Made by a program: the position numbers and the translations under genes. A stretch of 64,000 bases of DNA from Neoroseomonas oryzicola (GTDB lineage: Bacteria; Pseudomonadota; Alphaproteobacteria; Acetobacterales; Acetobacteraceae), in NCBI RefSeq assembly GCF_012163135.1, contig NZ_JAAVUP010000002.1, forward strand, positions 124,001-188,000. Direction: 5' to 3'. The notes under the pieces were generated by a model. The model worked only from the letters and a program-made list of their open reading frames with translations, was not told the DNA's origin and made no database searches. This document shows positions 9,072-15,779 of this stretch, in pieces; the first letter of the stretch is position 1; every line of letters starts with the position of its first letter.

Positions 9072-9317
9072 ATGACCCGCGGCACCACCGTCCTGACGGA
9101 CGATCGCCCCACCCCCGAGCAGAAGCGCGACAGGGCCGAAGGCCACCTCGCGGAGACGCGCCGGCTGCATGCCGCTGCGCTGGCCGAGGAGCGGCTGATC
9201 CGCCGCCGGCTCGAGGAAGCGCAATCCCTGGTCGCGCAGCGCCGCGACGAGATCATGGCAGCCGAGGTGAACCTCGACGTTGCCGAAGCCGCACTCCGGG
9301 AGGCCCAGGGCCAATGA
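9072..9317 (+). CDS. Small coiled-coil protein of the virion-like cluster
   Basis: This 81-residue protein is nearly all alpha-helix with heptad-like spacing (RDRAEGHLAETRRLHAAALAEE, RRRLEEAQSLVAQRRDEIM). It begins 2 bases after the previous stop and ends overlapping the next start, so it is part of one transcript. Short coiled-coil proteins are common beside phage scaffold genes. No specific family is recognised. Confidence 0.6.
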   Translation: MTRGTTVLTDDRPTPEQKRDRAEGHLAETRRLHAAALAEERLIRRRLEEAQSLVAQRRDEIMAAEVNLDVAEAALREAQGQ

Positions 9318-9943
9318 GCGAAACGCAGGACACCCAGGCGCCGGAGGGCGCTCCACCGCCCGCCGACATTCCGGCAAGCATCCAGGGTCACGAAACGGAC
9401 CTGGAGCGCGGCGAGCGGGAGCACCTCGAGATCACGCGCGCGGTCCAAGGCATGCGCAAGACGGATCCCGCCTATTCCGCCGCCTACAAGGCGATGATGG
9501 CGGCCGGGGAGCGCGTCGCGGTGCTGAAGGAGGCCGCGGAACGCGGCGCCACCGGCCCGAACGCGCCCGCGACCAGCGCGGATGCCTATCGGATCTCGCC
9601 TTCCGATCTGCCCCCTGGCGTGAACATCGGCGATCCGATGGTGAAGGAGGCGCCGAGGATCGCGCTGGCGCACGGCTTCACGCCGAATGAGTTCCGCGCC
9701 GGCGTGGCGGATCTTCCGTATCTCGCGCGGGTCGAGCAGCGCGGCGGCAATCCCATCGTTGAAGGCATGAAGCAACTTTGCCTGATCGTGGGCGGCCCGG
9801 AGAAGGCGAAGGAAGTCTCCGAGACGGCGCGGCAGTACGTCGCCAAGCACCCCGACCTCGCGGCGTTCCTCGATGCGACGGGCCTCGGCAATTCCGCCCG
9901 CATGATCACGATCATCTACGAGCGCGCGAGGGCCGGCCGATGA
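9314..9943 (+). CDS. Phage scaffold-like protein
   Basis: The gene encodes 209 residues. The N-terminal half is charged and helical (HETDLERGEREHLEITRAV, YKAMMAAGERVAVLKEAAERG). A Pro/Ala-rich linker follows. The C-terminus FLDATGLGNSARMITIIYER resembles the C-terminal signature seen in many tailed-phage head scaffolding proteins, of the form LxxTGLGNxPxVI. The middle part reads ARIALAHGFTPNEFRAG-like, which I do not recognise. The gene overlaps both neighbours by 4 bases. If it is a scaffold, its presence without a capsid gene would point to capsid remodelling of a helper phage. That is an inference. Confidence 0.5.
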   Translation: MSETQDTQAPEGAPPPADIPASIQGHETDLERGEREHLEITRAVQGMRKTDPAYSAAYKAMMAAGERVAVLKEAAERGATGPNAPATSADAYRISPSDLPPGVNIGDPMVKEAPRIALAHGFTPNEFRAGVADLPYLARVEQRGGNPIVEGMKQLCLIVGGPEKAKEVSETARQYVAKHPDLAAFLDATGLGNSARMITIIYERARAGR

Positions 9944-10554
9944 GCGGCGCGAACGTGTCGGCGCTCCGGACGGCCCTCGATGACGCGAAGGAGCGTCTCG
10001 CCGGCTGGGAACGCAATGTCGAGGCGCGGCGCGCGCAGGTCGAGGCGCTCGACGGGAACTCGTCCGGCAAGGATGCCGAGGCGAAGCGGGACGAGGCATG
10101 GCAGGCGCTCCGCTATGCCAAGGAGCAGGTCGAGCGCTCCGAGGGTGAGGTCGCCCGGGCGACGAAGCGCTTGGCCGCAGCCGAGGCCGAGGCGGCAACG
10201 GTCGAGCGTCGGAAGCAGGCCCGCGCCCTGTCCGTGCTGTCCGATCAGATCACGGCCGATGTTCGCGCGATGGAGGCGGCCTTCGCGGCGAGCCTCGCCA
10301 CTTTGGCGCCGGTCATGGCGAAGATGCGGGAACTCTCGGCCTCAGTGCCTCGCGCTGCCGGCATCGCGAACCAGTTGCCGATGATCCTCGGGACGCGGCT
10401 CGCGGTGCTCGCAATCGAGGCCGGTCTGGTCCTGCCGAATGACCCGCCTCGCTTTGCGCATGACCCGCATCGCCTGGGCCGCGACCTGCGCGCGGAGATC
10501 GAGCGCGAGTTCGGCCCCCAACCCGACACCCCGCCGCCGCTGGCGGCCGACTGA
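9940..10554 (+). CDS. Coiled-coil protein of the virion-like cluster
   Basis: This 204-residue protein starts at an ATGA overlap. Residues 1-100 are a continuous predicted coiled coil (LDDAKERLAGWERNVEARRAQV, AKEQVERSEGEVARATKRLA). The C-terminal part (APVMAKMRELSASVPRAAGI, then NDPPRFAHDPHRLGRDLRAE) is helical without a recognised domain. Its place between a scaffold-like gene and a repeat protein suggests a particle-related role, but sequence alone does not prove it. Confidence 0.6.
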   Translation: MSGANVSALRTALDDAKERLAGWERNVEARRAQVEALDGNSSGKDAEAKRDEAWQALRYAKEQVERSEGEVARATKRLAAAEAEAATVERRKQARALSVLSDQITADVRAMEAAFAASLATLAPVMAKMRELSASVPRAAGIANQLPMILGTRLAVLAIEAGLVLPNDPPRFAHDPHRLGRDLRAEIEREFGPQPDTPPPLAAD

Positions 10555-10569
10555 GGAGGCCGCATAGCC

Positions 10570-10944
10570 ATGGCCAATGTCTCGCTTGCCGCAGCGCCGG
10601 GCGCTGCGCTCAACCAGGTGGCGGTCGCGACCGATGCGCCGACGACTGGCGGAACGGTCGAGGTGCGCATCACCAGCGCACTCGCGGGGGGCGCTAACCT
10701 CTCATTCGCCACCGCGGCCGATGCGGCCCTGAACCAGGTCACAACGGGCACGGCGGCGCCGGCAACGGCTGGCACTGTCCAGGTGCGCATCGGCAACGGC
10801 ATCGGCTTTGCTGAGGCGCTGGAGGCGGTGGACCTGATCCGGGGCCGCATGGTCGCGGATCGAGGCGGCGGGCTTCTCGTCGCGCTTCAGACGCTGGACG
10901 TGGTTCGCAACCGCATCGCCGTCGATCGCGTGGGCGGGACCTGA
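10570..10944 (+). CDS. Two-repeat protein of the virion-like cluster
   Basis: The gene encodes 124 residues with an internal duplication. Residues 6-36 (AAPGAALNQVAVATDAP, then TGGTVEVRI) and 45-75 (AAADAALNQVTTGTAAP-like, then TAGTVQVRI) align closely. The C-terminal 45 residues hold two more short matches, EALEAVDLIRGRMVADR and VALQTLDVVRNRIAVDR. So the whole chain is built from two different tandem duplications. GAGGAGG (10553-10559) precedes ATG 10570. The beta-rich repeats recall phage fibre or decoration proteins; no family is recognised. Confidence 0.6.
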   Translation: MANVSLAAAPGAALNQVAVATDAPTTGGTVEVRITSALAGGANLSFATAADAALNQVTTGTAAPATAGTVQVRIGNGIGFAEALEAVDLIRGRMVADRGGGLLVALQTLDVVRNRIAVDRVGGT

Positions 10945-10947
10945 CCC

Positions 10948-11550
10948 ATGCCGCAGGCAATCCCTGTCATCGTGATGGTGGCCGCGACCGCGGCCTCCGC
11001 CTACGCCAGCTATTCTCAGGGCCAGCAGCAGGCGCAGGCGTCGCGCCAGAACGCGCAGGCGGCGCGAGTGAATGCCGCGGTCGCGCAGACCCAGGCCGAG
11101 TTCAACGCCCGCCGTGCCGAGCGCCAAGCGGCCGAGACGCGCGATCAGGCGCAGTACGACGAGGCTCGCGCCCGCGAGCGTGCGGCCTTCCTCCTGTCCG
11201 ACCAGCGCGCCCGGCTTGGCGCGGCCGGTGTGGACCTGACGGGCTCGCCGATCGAAGTCCTCGGCTTCCAGGCCGGGCAGTCGGAACTCGACGCGCTGGC
11301 GATCCGCCGGCGTGGCGCGACGGCCTATGGCGACCTGATGGAGGAGGCCGGGCTGCAGCGTTACCGCGGCGGGCTGGCGGTGACGCAGGGCGCGGCGCAG
11401 GCGTCGATCGATGAGCAGCGCGCGAGCCAAGCCGCGACGGCGGGAACGTATCGCGCCGGCAGCACCATCCTGAGCGGCTTGTCGGGCGCCTGGAACAGCT
11501 ACGGCGGCCAGATCACGGCGGGGTGGGATCGGCTCTTCGCGACCACCTGA
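10948..11550 (+). CDS. Internal virion protein (T7 gp14-like)
   Basis: This 200-residue protein opens with a hydrophobic segment (IPVIVMVAATAASAYASYS) and a long Gln/Ala-rich helix (QGQQQAQASRQNAQAARVNAA). It then carries LGAAGVDLTGSPIEVLGFQ, followed by SELDALAIRRRG. That order is the signature of internal virion or core proteins of podoviruses (gp14-like), which are ejected to help DNA cross the envelope. Only 3 bases separate it from the upstream gene. It is the clearest virion gene in the element and is followed by a strong hairpin. Confidence 0.72.
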   Translation: MPQAIPVIVMVAATAASAYASYSQGQQQAQASRQNAQAARVNAAVAQTQAEFNARRAERQAAETRDQAQYDEARARERAAFLLSDQRARLGAAGVDLTGSPIEVLGFQAGQSELDALAIRRRGATAYGDLMEEAGLQRYRGGLAVTQGAAQASIDEQRASQAATAGTYRAGSTILSGLSGAWNSYGGQITAGWDRLFATT

Positions 11551-11564
11551 CCGCTGAAACAACT

Positions 11565-11596
11565 CGCCCCCGCGACCGGGCAGGGTCGCAGGGGCG
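11565..11596 (+). terminator. Hairpin ending the virion-like gene run
   Basis: CGCCCC-C-GCGACC (11565-11577) pairs with GGTCGC-A-GGGGCG (11584-11596), with one C/A mismatch and a 6-base loop. It is immediately followed by the palindrome GTTGCGCAAC. No T-run is present, but the position after the last virion-like gene fits a terminator. Confidence 0.55.
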
Positions 11597-11624
11597 TTGC
11601 GCAACACACGCGAAGGACTACGAG

Positions 11625-11942
11625 ATGCGGCAACCTACCAATGAGGTCGGGCCTTCGCCACCGGAAAGTGGCGGGCCCTTCGCGGTCCGATGGCTCCTCC
11701 CGCCGGCGGGCATGGCTACGCATGTCGGCATGGGCATCGCTGCGGCGATTGGCGCGCGATACCTGCACCTCGCCGAGCTCCAGTCGATGGTGCTCCTGCA
11801 TCGCGTCGCCGTTGCCGGCGCCGCGCACGAGAACCAGTCGCGCCTTGCGGCCGACCTGAAGCGCGATCTCCGGTGGTGGGAGGCGCGTCTTGCGGAGCGC
11901 GAGGCCGCGATGCGTGGAGCAGAGGCGGGCGCCAGCCCGTGA
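11625..11942 (+). CDS. Hypothetical protein upstream of the helicase
   Basis: This 105-residue protein starts at ATG 11625 after GAAGGA. It has a Gly/Pro-rich N-terminus, one moderately hydrophobic segment (AGMATHVGMGIAAAIGARYL) and a helical C-terminus (ENQSRLAADLKRDLRWWEARLAEREAAM). It overlaps the GTG start of the helicase by 4 bases, so the two are probably translated together. No family is recognised; a small replication accessory protein is one possibility. Confidence 0.6.
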   Translation: MRQPTNEVGPSPPESGGPFAVRWLLPPAGMATHVGMGIAAAIGARYLHLAELQSMVLLHRVAVAGAAHENQSRLAADLKRDLRWWEARLAEREAAMRGAEAGASP

Positions 11943-13291
11943 GCGCCGACTTCGCCGCCGCCTTTCGCGCCGCGCAGGAGCAATTCGAGACGTCAGCGCC
12001 GGAGTTCTCCGACGACGCTCTCGCGCTGCTATTCTCCAACCGGCACCACGGCCAGTTGCTGCACGTGCCGGAGTGGGGGCACTGGCTTCGCTGGGACGGC
12101 GCTCGCTGGGCCCGCGACACCACCCTCGCGGTCTTCGACCTGGCGCGTGTCATCTGCCGCGAGGCTGCGCGCGACGCGGGCGAGGACGCGGCGCCCAAGA
12201 TCGCCAGCGCGCAAAAGGTCGCCGCGGTGGAACGGCTCGCCCGGTCTGATCGGCGGCACGCTCGAGAGGCCTGGGGCTTCGATGCGGATCACTGGTCGCT
12301 GAACACCCCGGCCGGCGTGGTCGACCTCCGCACGGGCAAGGTTCGCGACCACCGGCGAGATGACCTCTTCACCAAGGTCACCGCGACCGCTCCGGCGGGT
12401 GACTGTCCGCGCTGGCTCGAGTTCCTCCACCAGATCACGCAAGGCGACGAAGACGTGATCGCCTACCTGCAGCGGTGGGTGGGCTACATGCTGACCGGCG
12501 AGACCCGGGAGCATGCCTTCCTGTTCGTCTACGGGCCGGGCGGCAACGGCAAGGGCGTGCTGCTCAACACCGTGGCCGCGATGCTCGGCGACTATGCGGC
12601 GACGGCGCCCATGGAGACCTTCATGGCCTCGCAGCATGACCGGCACCCCACCGACCTTGCCGGCATGCGCGGCGCGCGCCTGGTGCTGGCCCAGGAGACC
12701 GAGGCCGGACGCGTGCTCGCCGAGGGACGGATCAAGTCCCTGACCGGCGGCGACAAGATCTCCGCGCGCTTCATGCGGGCCGACTTCTTCGAGTTCGTCC
12801 CGGCCTTCAAGCTCGTGATGGTCGGCAACCACCGGCCGGTAATCCGCAATCCGGACGACGCCATGCGCCGGCGCCTCCACCTGCTGCGCCTGACCTTTCG
12901 CCCGACGAAGCCGGATCAGGAACTCCCCAATCGGCTGCGCGCCGAACTGCCGGGGATCCTCCGGTGGGCGGTCGAAGGGTGCATGGCCTGGCAGCGGGAA
13001 GGGCTGCGGATGCCGGACGCAGTGCGCCGCGCAACGGACGAGTACTTCGCCGAGCAGGACCTGATTTCCCAGTGGGTGGCCGAGCGCTGCGAGGCCGTGC
13101 CCAGCGCGACCACGCCCTCTTCCGCTGCCTTCCGGGATTGGAAGTCCTGGGCCGAGCGCCGCGGCGAGTTCGCCGGGAGCAACAAGACCTTCTCCGCCGA
13201 CCTCGAGAAGCACTTCGCCCGGGCCAAAGGCAGGGACGGCAACGTGTTCCGGGGCGTGCGTCTTCGCCCCGGCGATAGCGGCGTCTGGTGA
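11939..13291 (+). CDS. D5/P4-family SF3 helicase (phage/plasmid primase C-terminal type)
   Basis: The gene encodes a 450-residue replicative helicase of the type found in P4-like satellites. The N-terminal 200 residues hold a D5_N-type domain (NTPAGVVDLRTGKVRDHR). Walker A is GPGGNGKG at about residues 199-206, a Walker B-like LVLAQETEAGR follows near 250, and the sensor stretch LVMVGNHRPVI lies near 295. The C-terminus has RRATDEYFAEQDLISQWV, the start of the usual C-terminal module. The TOPRIM or AEP primase half of full-length P4 alpha is absent, so a separate primase must be supplied. The start is GTG 11939, overlapping the preceding stop. Confidence 0.88.
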   Translation: MSADFAAAFRAAQEQFETSAPEFSDDALALLFSNRHHGQLLHVPEWGHWLRWDGARWARDTTLAVFDLARVICREAARDAGEDAAPKIASAQKVAAVERLARSDRRHAREAWGFDADHWSLNTPAGVVDLRTGKVRDHRRDDLFTKVTATAPAGDCPRWLEFLHQITQGDEDVIAYLQRWVGYMLTGETREHAFLFVYGPGGNGKGVLLNTVAAMLGDYAATAPMETFMASQHDRHPTDLAGMRGARLVLAQETEAGRVLAEGRIKSLTGGDKISARFMRADFFEFVPAFKLVMVGNHRPVIRNPDDAMRRRLHLLRLTFRPTKPDQELPNRLRAELPGILRWAVEGCMAWQREGLRMPDAVRRATDEYFAEQDLISQWVAERCEAVPSATTPSSAAFRDWKSWAERRGEFAGSNKTFSADLEKHFARAKGRDGNVFRGVRLRPGDSGVW

Positions 13292-13293
13292 GT

Positions 13294-13385
13294 GTGGAGC
13301 ATGTGGACGTTTTCTCCTTATCCCCGTCTAGCGCGCCTGCGCGCGCGCGTAACGTCGATAAGCAAGAACCATCCACATCCTCCAC
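13294..13385. repeat. 14-bp inverted repeats after the helicase gene (candidate origin)
   Basis: GTGGAGCATGTGGA (13294-13307) and TCCACATCCTCCAC (13372-13385) are complementary at 13 of 14 positions. Each arm contains two TGTGGA or GTGGAG-like words. The 64 bases between include an AT-richer patch and an alternating GC run (CTGCGCGCGCGCG). The place right after the helicase suggests an iteron-type replication origin or an operator for the DUF5681 gene. Neither is proven. Confidence 0.45.
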
Positions 13386-13406
13386 CGTAACGAATTGGAG
13401 GCTTCG

Positions 13407-13910
13407 ATGAGCGATCAGGCGACCCCGTCCATTCCCGAAACTACGGCTGAGAAACGGCCCGGCCGCACCGCGCGCGGGCAATTCGCCGCGGGCAACGCCG
13501 GCCGGCCGCGTGGGTCGCGCCATGTCGTGCTGAAGATGCTCGACACCATCGGCGAGGAGAACGCGCAGGCCGTGTGGCAGAAGGCGCTCGACCTCGCGAA
13601 GGGGGGCGACACCACCGCGCTGCGCCTGGTGCTCGAGCGTGTCATGCCCGCGCGCCGCATGAACCCGGTCAAGATCGACCTGCCGAAGATCGAGAGCACC
13701 GGCGATGTGGTGGACGCCATGCTCGTCGTGACCACCGCGGTTGCCTCAGGGCAGATCACGCCGGACGAGGGGCAGGCGGTGACCGAGATCCTCGAGGGCG
13801 CGCGCCGGGCGATCGAGACGCACCAGTTGAGGCAGAAGCTCCTGACGCTGAACATGACGATCGACCAACTTGTTGGCGCGCCTCGGGTGATCGAAGGGGG
13901 CGAGGGCTGA
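13407..13910 (+). CDS. DUF5681 phage protein (possible small terminase-like)
   Basis: This is a 167-residue protein. The N-terminus has the DUF5681 signature, GRTARGQFAAGNAGRPRGSR, a basic glycine-rich segment found in phage proteins next to packaging genes. The rest is helical, with VMPARRMNPVKIDLPKIEST in the middle and a C-terminal helical bundle. TTGGAGG precedes ATG 13407. In phages this family often takes the small-terminase position, but no large terminase is encoded here. A satellite-specific packaging adaptor is a plausible but unproven role. Confidence 0.65.
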   Translation: MSDQATPSIPETTAEKRPGRTARGQFAAGNAGRPRGSRHVVLKMLDTIGEENAQAVWQKALDLAKGGDTTALRLVLERVMPARRMNPVKIDLPKIESTGDVVDAMLVVTTAVASGQITPDEGQAVTEILEGARRAIETHQLRQKLLTLNMTIDQLVGAPRVIEGGEG

Positions 13911-14221
13911 TGGCGACCCTTGCAGAGGGCATTGCCGCCCTTGAGCGGAGGCTAGCGGAACTGCGTGTGGGAGCGATGCACCTGCGCTGCCTGTGGTGCG
14001 AGGATCACGAGACCGCCGAAGAGGTCATCGCCCGCGCCTATCCCGAGGGCGTCCCGGCCACGGACTATGTCGTGGTCTATCGCTGGGCGAGCAGCGCGGA
14101 AGAGGTCCACCGGGCCCGGATGAATTCGGAGAGGTATCAGGGCCTGAGCCGGGCTCAGCTGATCGCGGCGTTCCAAGCCGAGGGGCATGGACTTGCGGGC
14201 GGCGCGAGAGGGTCGGGCTGA
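13910..14221 (+). CDS. Hypothetical protein, coupled to the DUF5681 gene
   Basis: The gene encodes 103 residues, starting in a TGATG overlap with the DUF5681 stop. The centre contains HLRCLWCEDHETAEEVIARA, then DYVVVYRWAS, a small alpha/beta fold with a CxxC-like pair. The C-terminus reads LSRAQLIAAFQAEGHGL, probably a helix. I recognise no family. Translational coupling suggests a shared function with the DUF5681 protein. Confidence 0.55.
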   Translation: MATLAEGIAALERRLAELRVGAMHLRCLWCEDHETAEEVIARAYPEGVPATDYVVVYRWASSAEEVHRARMNSERYQGLSRAQLIAAFQAEGHGLAGGARGSG

Positions 14222-14231
14222 TCGGTCCGGT

Positions 14232-14352
14232 CCCATGTCTCACATGGGCAAGCCCTAGTGAGTCGTCTCAGGCGCAGCCGCCGGTGCCCTCAATGTGTCT
14301 CACACGAATATTCTTGACGTTTGAGACAATGCGGAGTCTGATCGTCTTAGAC
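14232..14352. promoter_or_regulatory. Cluster of TGTCTCA/TGAGACA repeats (candidate res site)
   Basis: The 165 bp upstream of the serine recombinase contain CCCATGT-ctc-ACATGGG (14232-14248) and TGTCTCA (14296-14302) facing TGAGACA (14322-14328). A GTCT/AGAC pair follows (14336-14352). Inverted pairs of short motifs upstream of a resolvase gene are the usual form of a res site, which also serves as the promoter operator. The subsite assignment is inferred. Confidence 0.5.
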
Positions 14353-14386
14353 CCGTGCGAGACGTTGCCGGGCGGAGGATCGGACG

Positions 14387-14956
14387 ATGGCGGCAGTGAT
14401 CGGCTATGCGAGGACCAGCACCGTTGAGCAGGAGGCCGGCCTAGAGGCGCAGCAGCGCGACCTCGCCGCGGCCGGTTGCACCCGGGTCTACGCTGAGCGC
14501 GTCTCCTCTGTCGCCACCCGCCCGCAGCTTACCGAGGCGCTCGGCTACCTCCGCGATGGCGACGTGCTGGTGGTCACCAAGCTGGACCGCCTTGCGCGAA
14601 GCGTGGCGGACCTCCTCGGCATCATCGCCCGCCTGGAGGAGCGCAAGGTCGGCCTTCGCGTGCTGTCCATGGGCGGGGCCGAGGTGGACACCCGGACGCC
14701 GACCGGCCGCCTGATGCTGACCATGCTCGGGGCCGTGGCCGAGTTCGAGCGGGCGCTGATGCTCGAGCGGCAGCGTGAGGGCATCGCGAAGGCGAAGGCC
14801 GAGGGGAAGTATCAGGGGCGGGTGCCGACCGCCCAGCGCCAGGCCGACGCGGTGCGGCAGTTGAAGGCCGAGGGCGTGCGGCCGGTGGACATTGCGCGGC
14901 GCCTCGGCATCGGGCGGGCCAGCGTCTATCGGATCCTCGGAGCGGGCGCGGCGTAG
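14387..14956 (+). CDS. Serine recombinase (resolvase/invertase family)
   Basis: This 189-residue protein has the standard size of a small resolvase or DNA invertase. The catalytic serine is in IGYARTSTVEQEAGLEAQQ (residues 5-23). Further family motifs are VVTKLDRLARSVADL, TRTPTGRLMLTMLGAVAEFE and ERQREGIAKAKAEGKYQGR. The C-terminal HTH (GVRPVDIARRLGIGRASVYR) is intact. Some family positions vary (YAERVSSVATRP in place of FxExxSG), so target choice may differ. It gives the element a second recombinase; it may resolve multimers or invert a segment. Repeats that could be its site lie just upstream. Confidence 0.93.
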   Translation: MAAVIGYARTSTVEQEAGLEAQQRDLAAAGCTRVYAERVSSVATRPQLTEALGYLRDGDVLVVTKLDRLARSVADLLGIIARLEERKVGLRVLSMGGAEVDTRTPTGRLMLTMLGAVAEFERALMLERQREGIAKAKAEGKYQGRVPTAQRQADAVRQLKAEGVRPVDIARRLGIGRASVYRILGAGAA

Positions 14957-15092
14957 GTCGCCCGGCCCCGCACGATTTCCGGCTGAGAATCCGTGGGGGC
15001 TCGCTTCGACACTGGCCTGTGAGCCCGGCCTCTCGACGCGCCTTCCGGCGCGGGAGTGTCCGCCTTCGGATGGGAGTTTATCGGGGCAAGTC

Positions 15093-15123
15093 TTGTATTA
15101 CATTGATCGAAATCCCGTATTAT
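15093..15123 (+). promoter_or_regulatory. Candidate promoter/operator of the PIN-domain unit
   Basis: TTGTAT (15093-15098) and TATTAT (15118-15123) are separated by 19 bp, and GTATTA occurs twice 22 bp apart (15095 and 15117). This AT-rich patch stands out in GC-rich DNA just before the GGAGG of the next gene. The repeat suggests autoregulation. Confidence 0.4.
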
Positions 15124-15140
15124 GGGGCGAGGAGGTCGTG

Positions 15141-15779
15141 ATGGTGGACTTCAAGAAGGCCCGTTCTGCAAAGACTGAACGCGTCGAAGCGATGGGCGAG
15201 CCGGCAGCGCGGCGCGCGGAAGCTGCAGCGCTGATTGCGAAGATGGCCGAGAGTGCGACTGCAGCCCAACAACTTTGCGCCTTGGAAGCGCTGCTTCTCT
15301 CGTCGCCCGATCAAGACAAGGGTTCGACGTTCGATACCGCGGCGTTCCGCGCAGCGGCCGAGGCATGGGCCCTCGGAGCCAAGGGAAATCAAGACTTCAT
15401 GCAGCGGATGGCGGCAGTAAATGCCGAGATCGCATCGCTGTTCGACCATAGCGTCGTCCGCGCTGCTACCTTGGATCGTCGAGCCCTGTTGGGGATCGGA
15501 CCCGGCACGAGTGCCGGCATGCAATCGACCATTGCCATGGAACTTGCCGCAAACATGGGCCTGATGGAGGGCGCGATGCGGCACATCAACGCCCGCGTAC
15601 CGGCTCGGCTGCTTGAACGTGCCACGGAAAAGCTGGGTGCCGAGGGCGTGACCGAAGCAGTAACACGCGCCCTTGCGAGCGTCGCGACGCGGTCTGAGTT
15701 GGGGCCGTGGCTCGCCCACAATTGGGGGGCGCTGGCTGACGTGGACAGGGAGACGACGGCGGAGATCGAAAGTCTCTGA
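15141..15779 (+). CDS. Hypothetical protein, partner of PIN-domain protein
   Basis: This 212-residue protein begins at ATG 15141 after GAGGAGG. It is predicted all-helical (AARRAEAAALIAKMAESATA, FRAAAEAWALGAKGNQDF, LMEGAMRHINARVPARLLER). No DNA-binding fold of a classical VapB antitoxin is visible, and it is two to three times longer than usual VapB proteins. The stop overlaps the start of the PIN gene (TGATG), the tight coupling typical of toxin-antitoxin units. An antitoxin role is inferred only from this arrangement. Confidence 0.65.
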   Translation: MVDFKKARSAKTERVEAMGEPAARRAEAAALIAKMAESATAAQQLCALEALLLSSPDQDKGSTFDTAAFRAAAEAWALGAKGNQDFMQRMAAVNAEIASLFDHSVVRAATLDRRALLGIGPGTSAGMQSTIAMELAANMGLMEGAMRHINARVPARLLERATEKLGAEGVTEAVTRALASVATRSELGPWLAHNWGALADVDRETTAEIESL

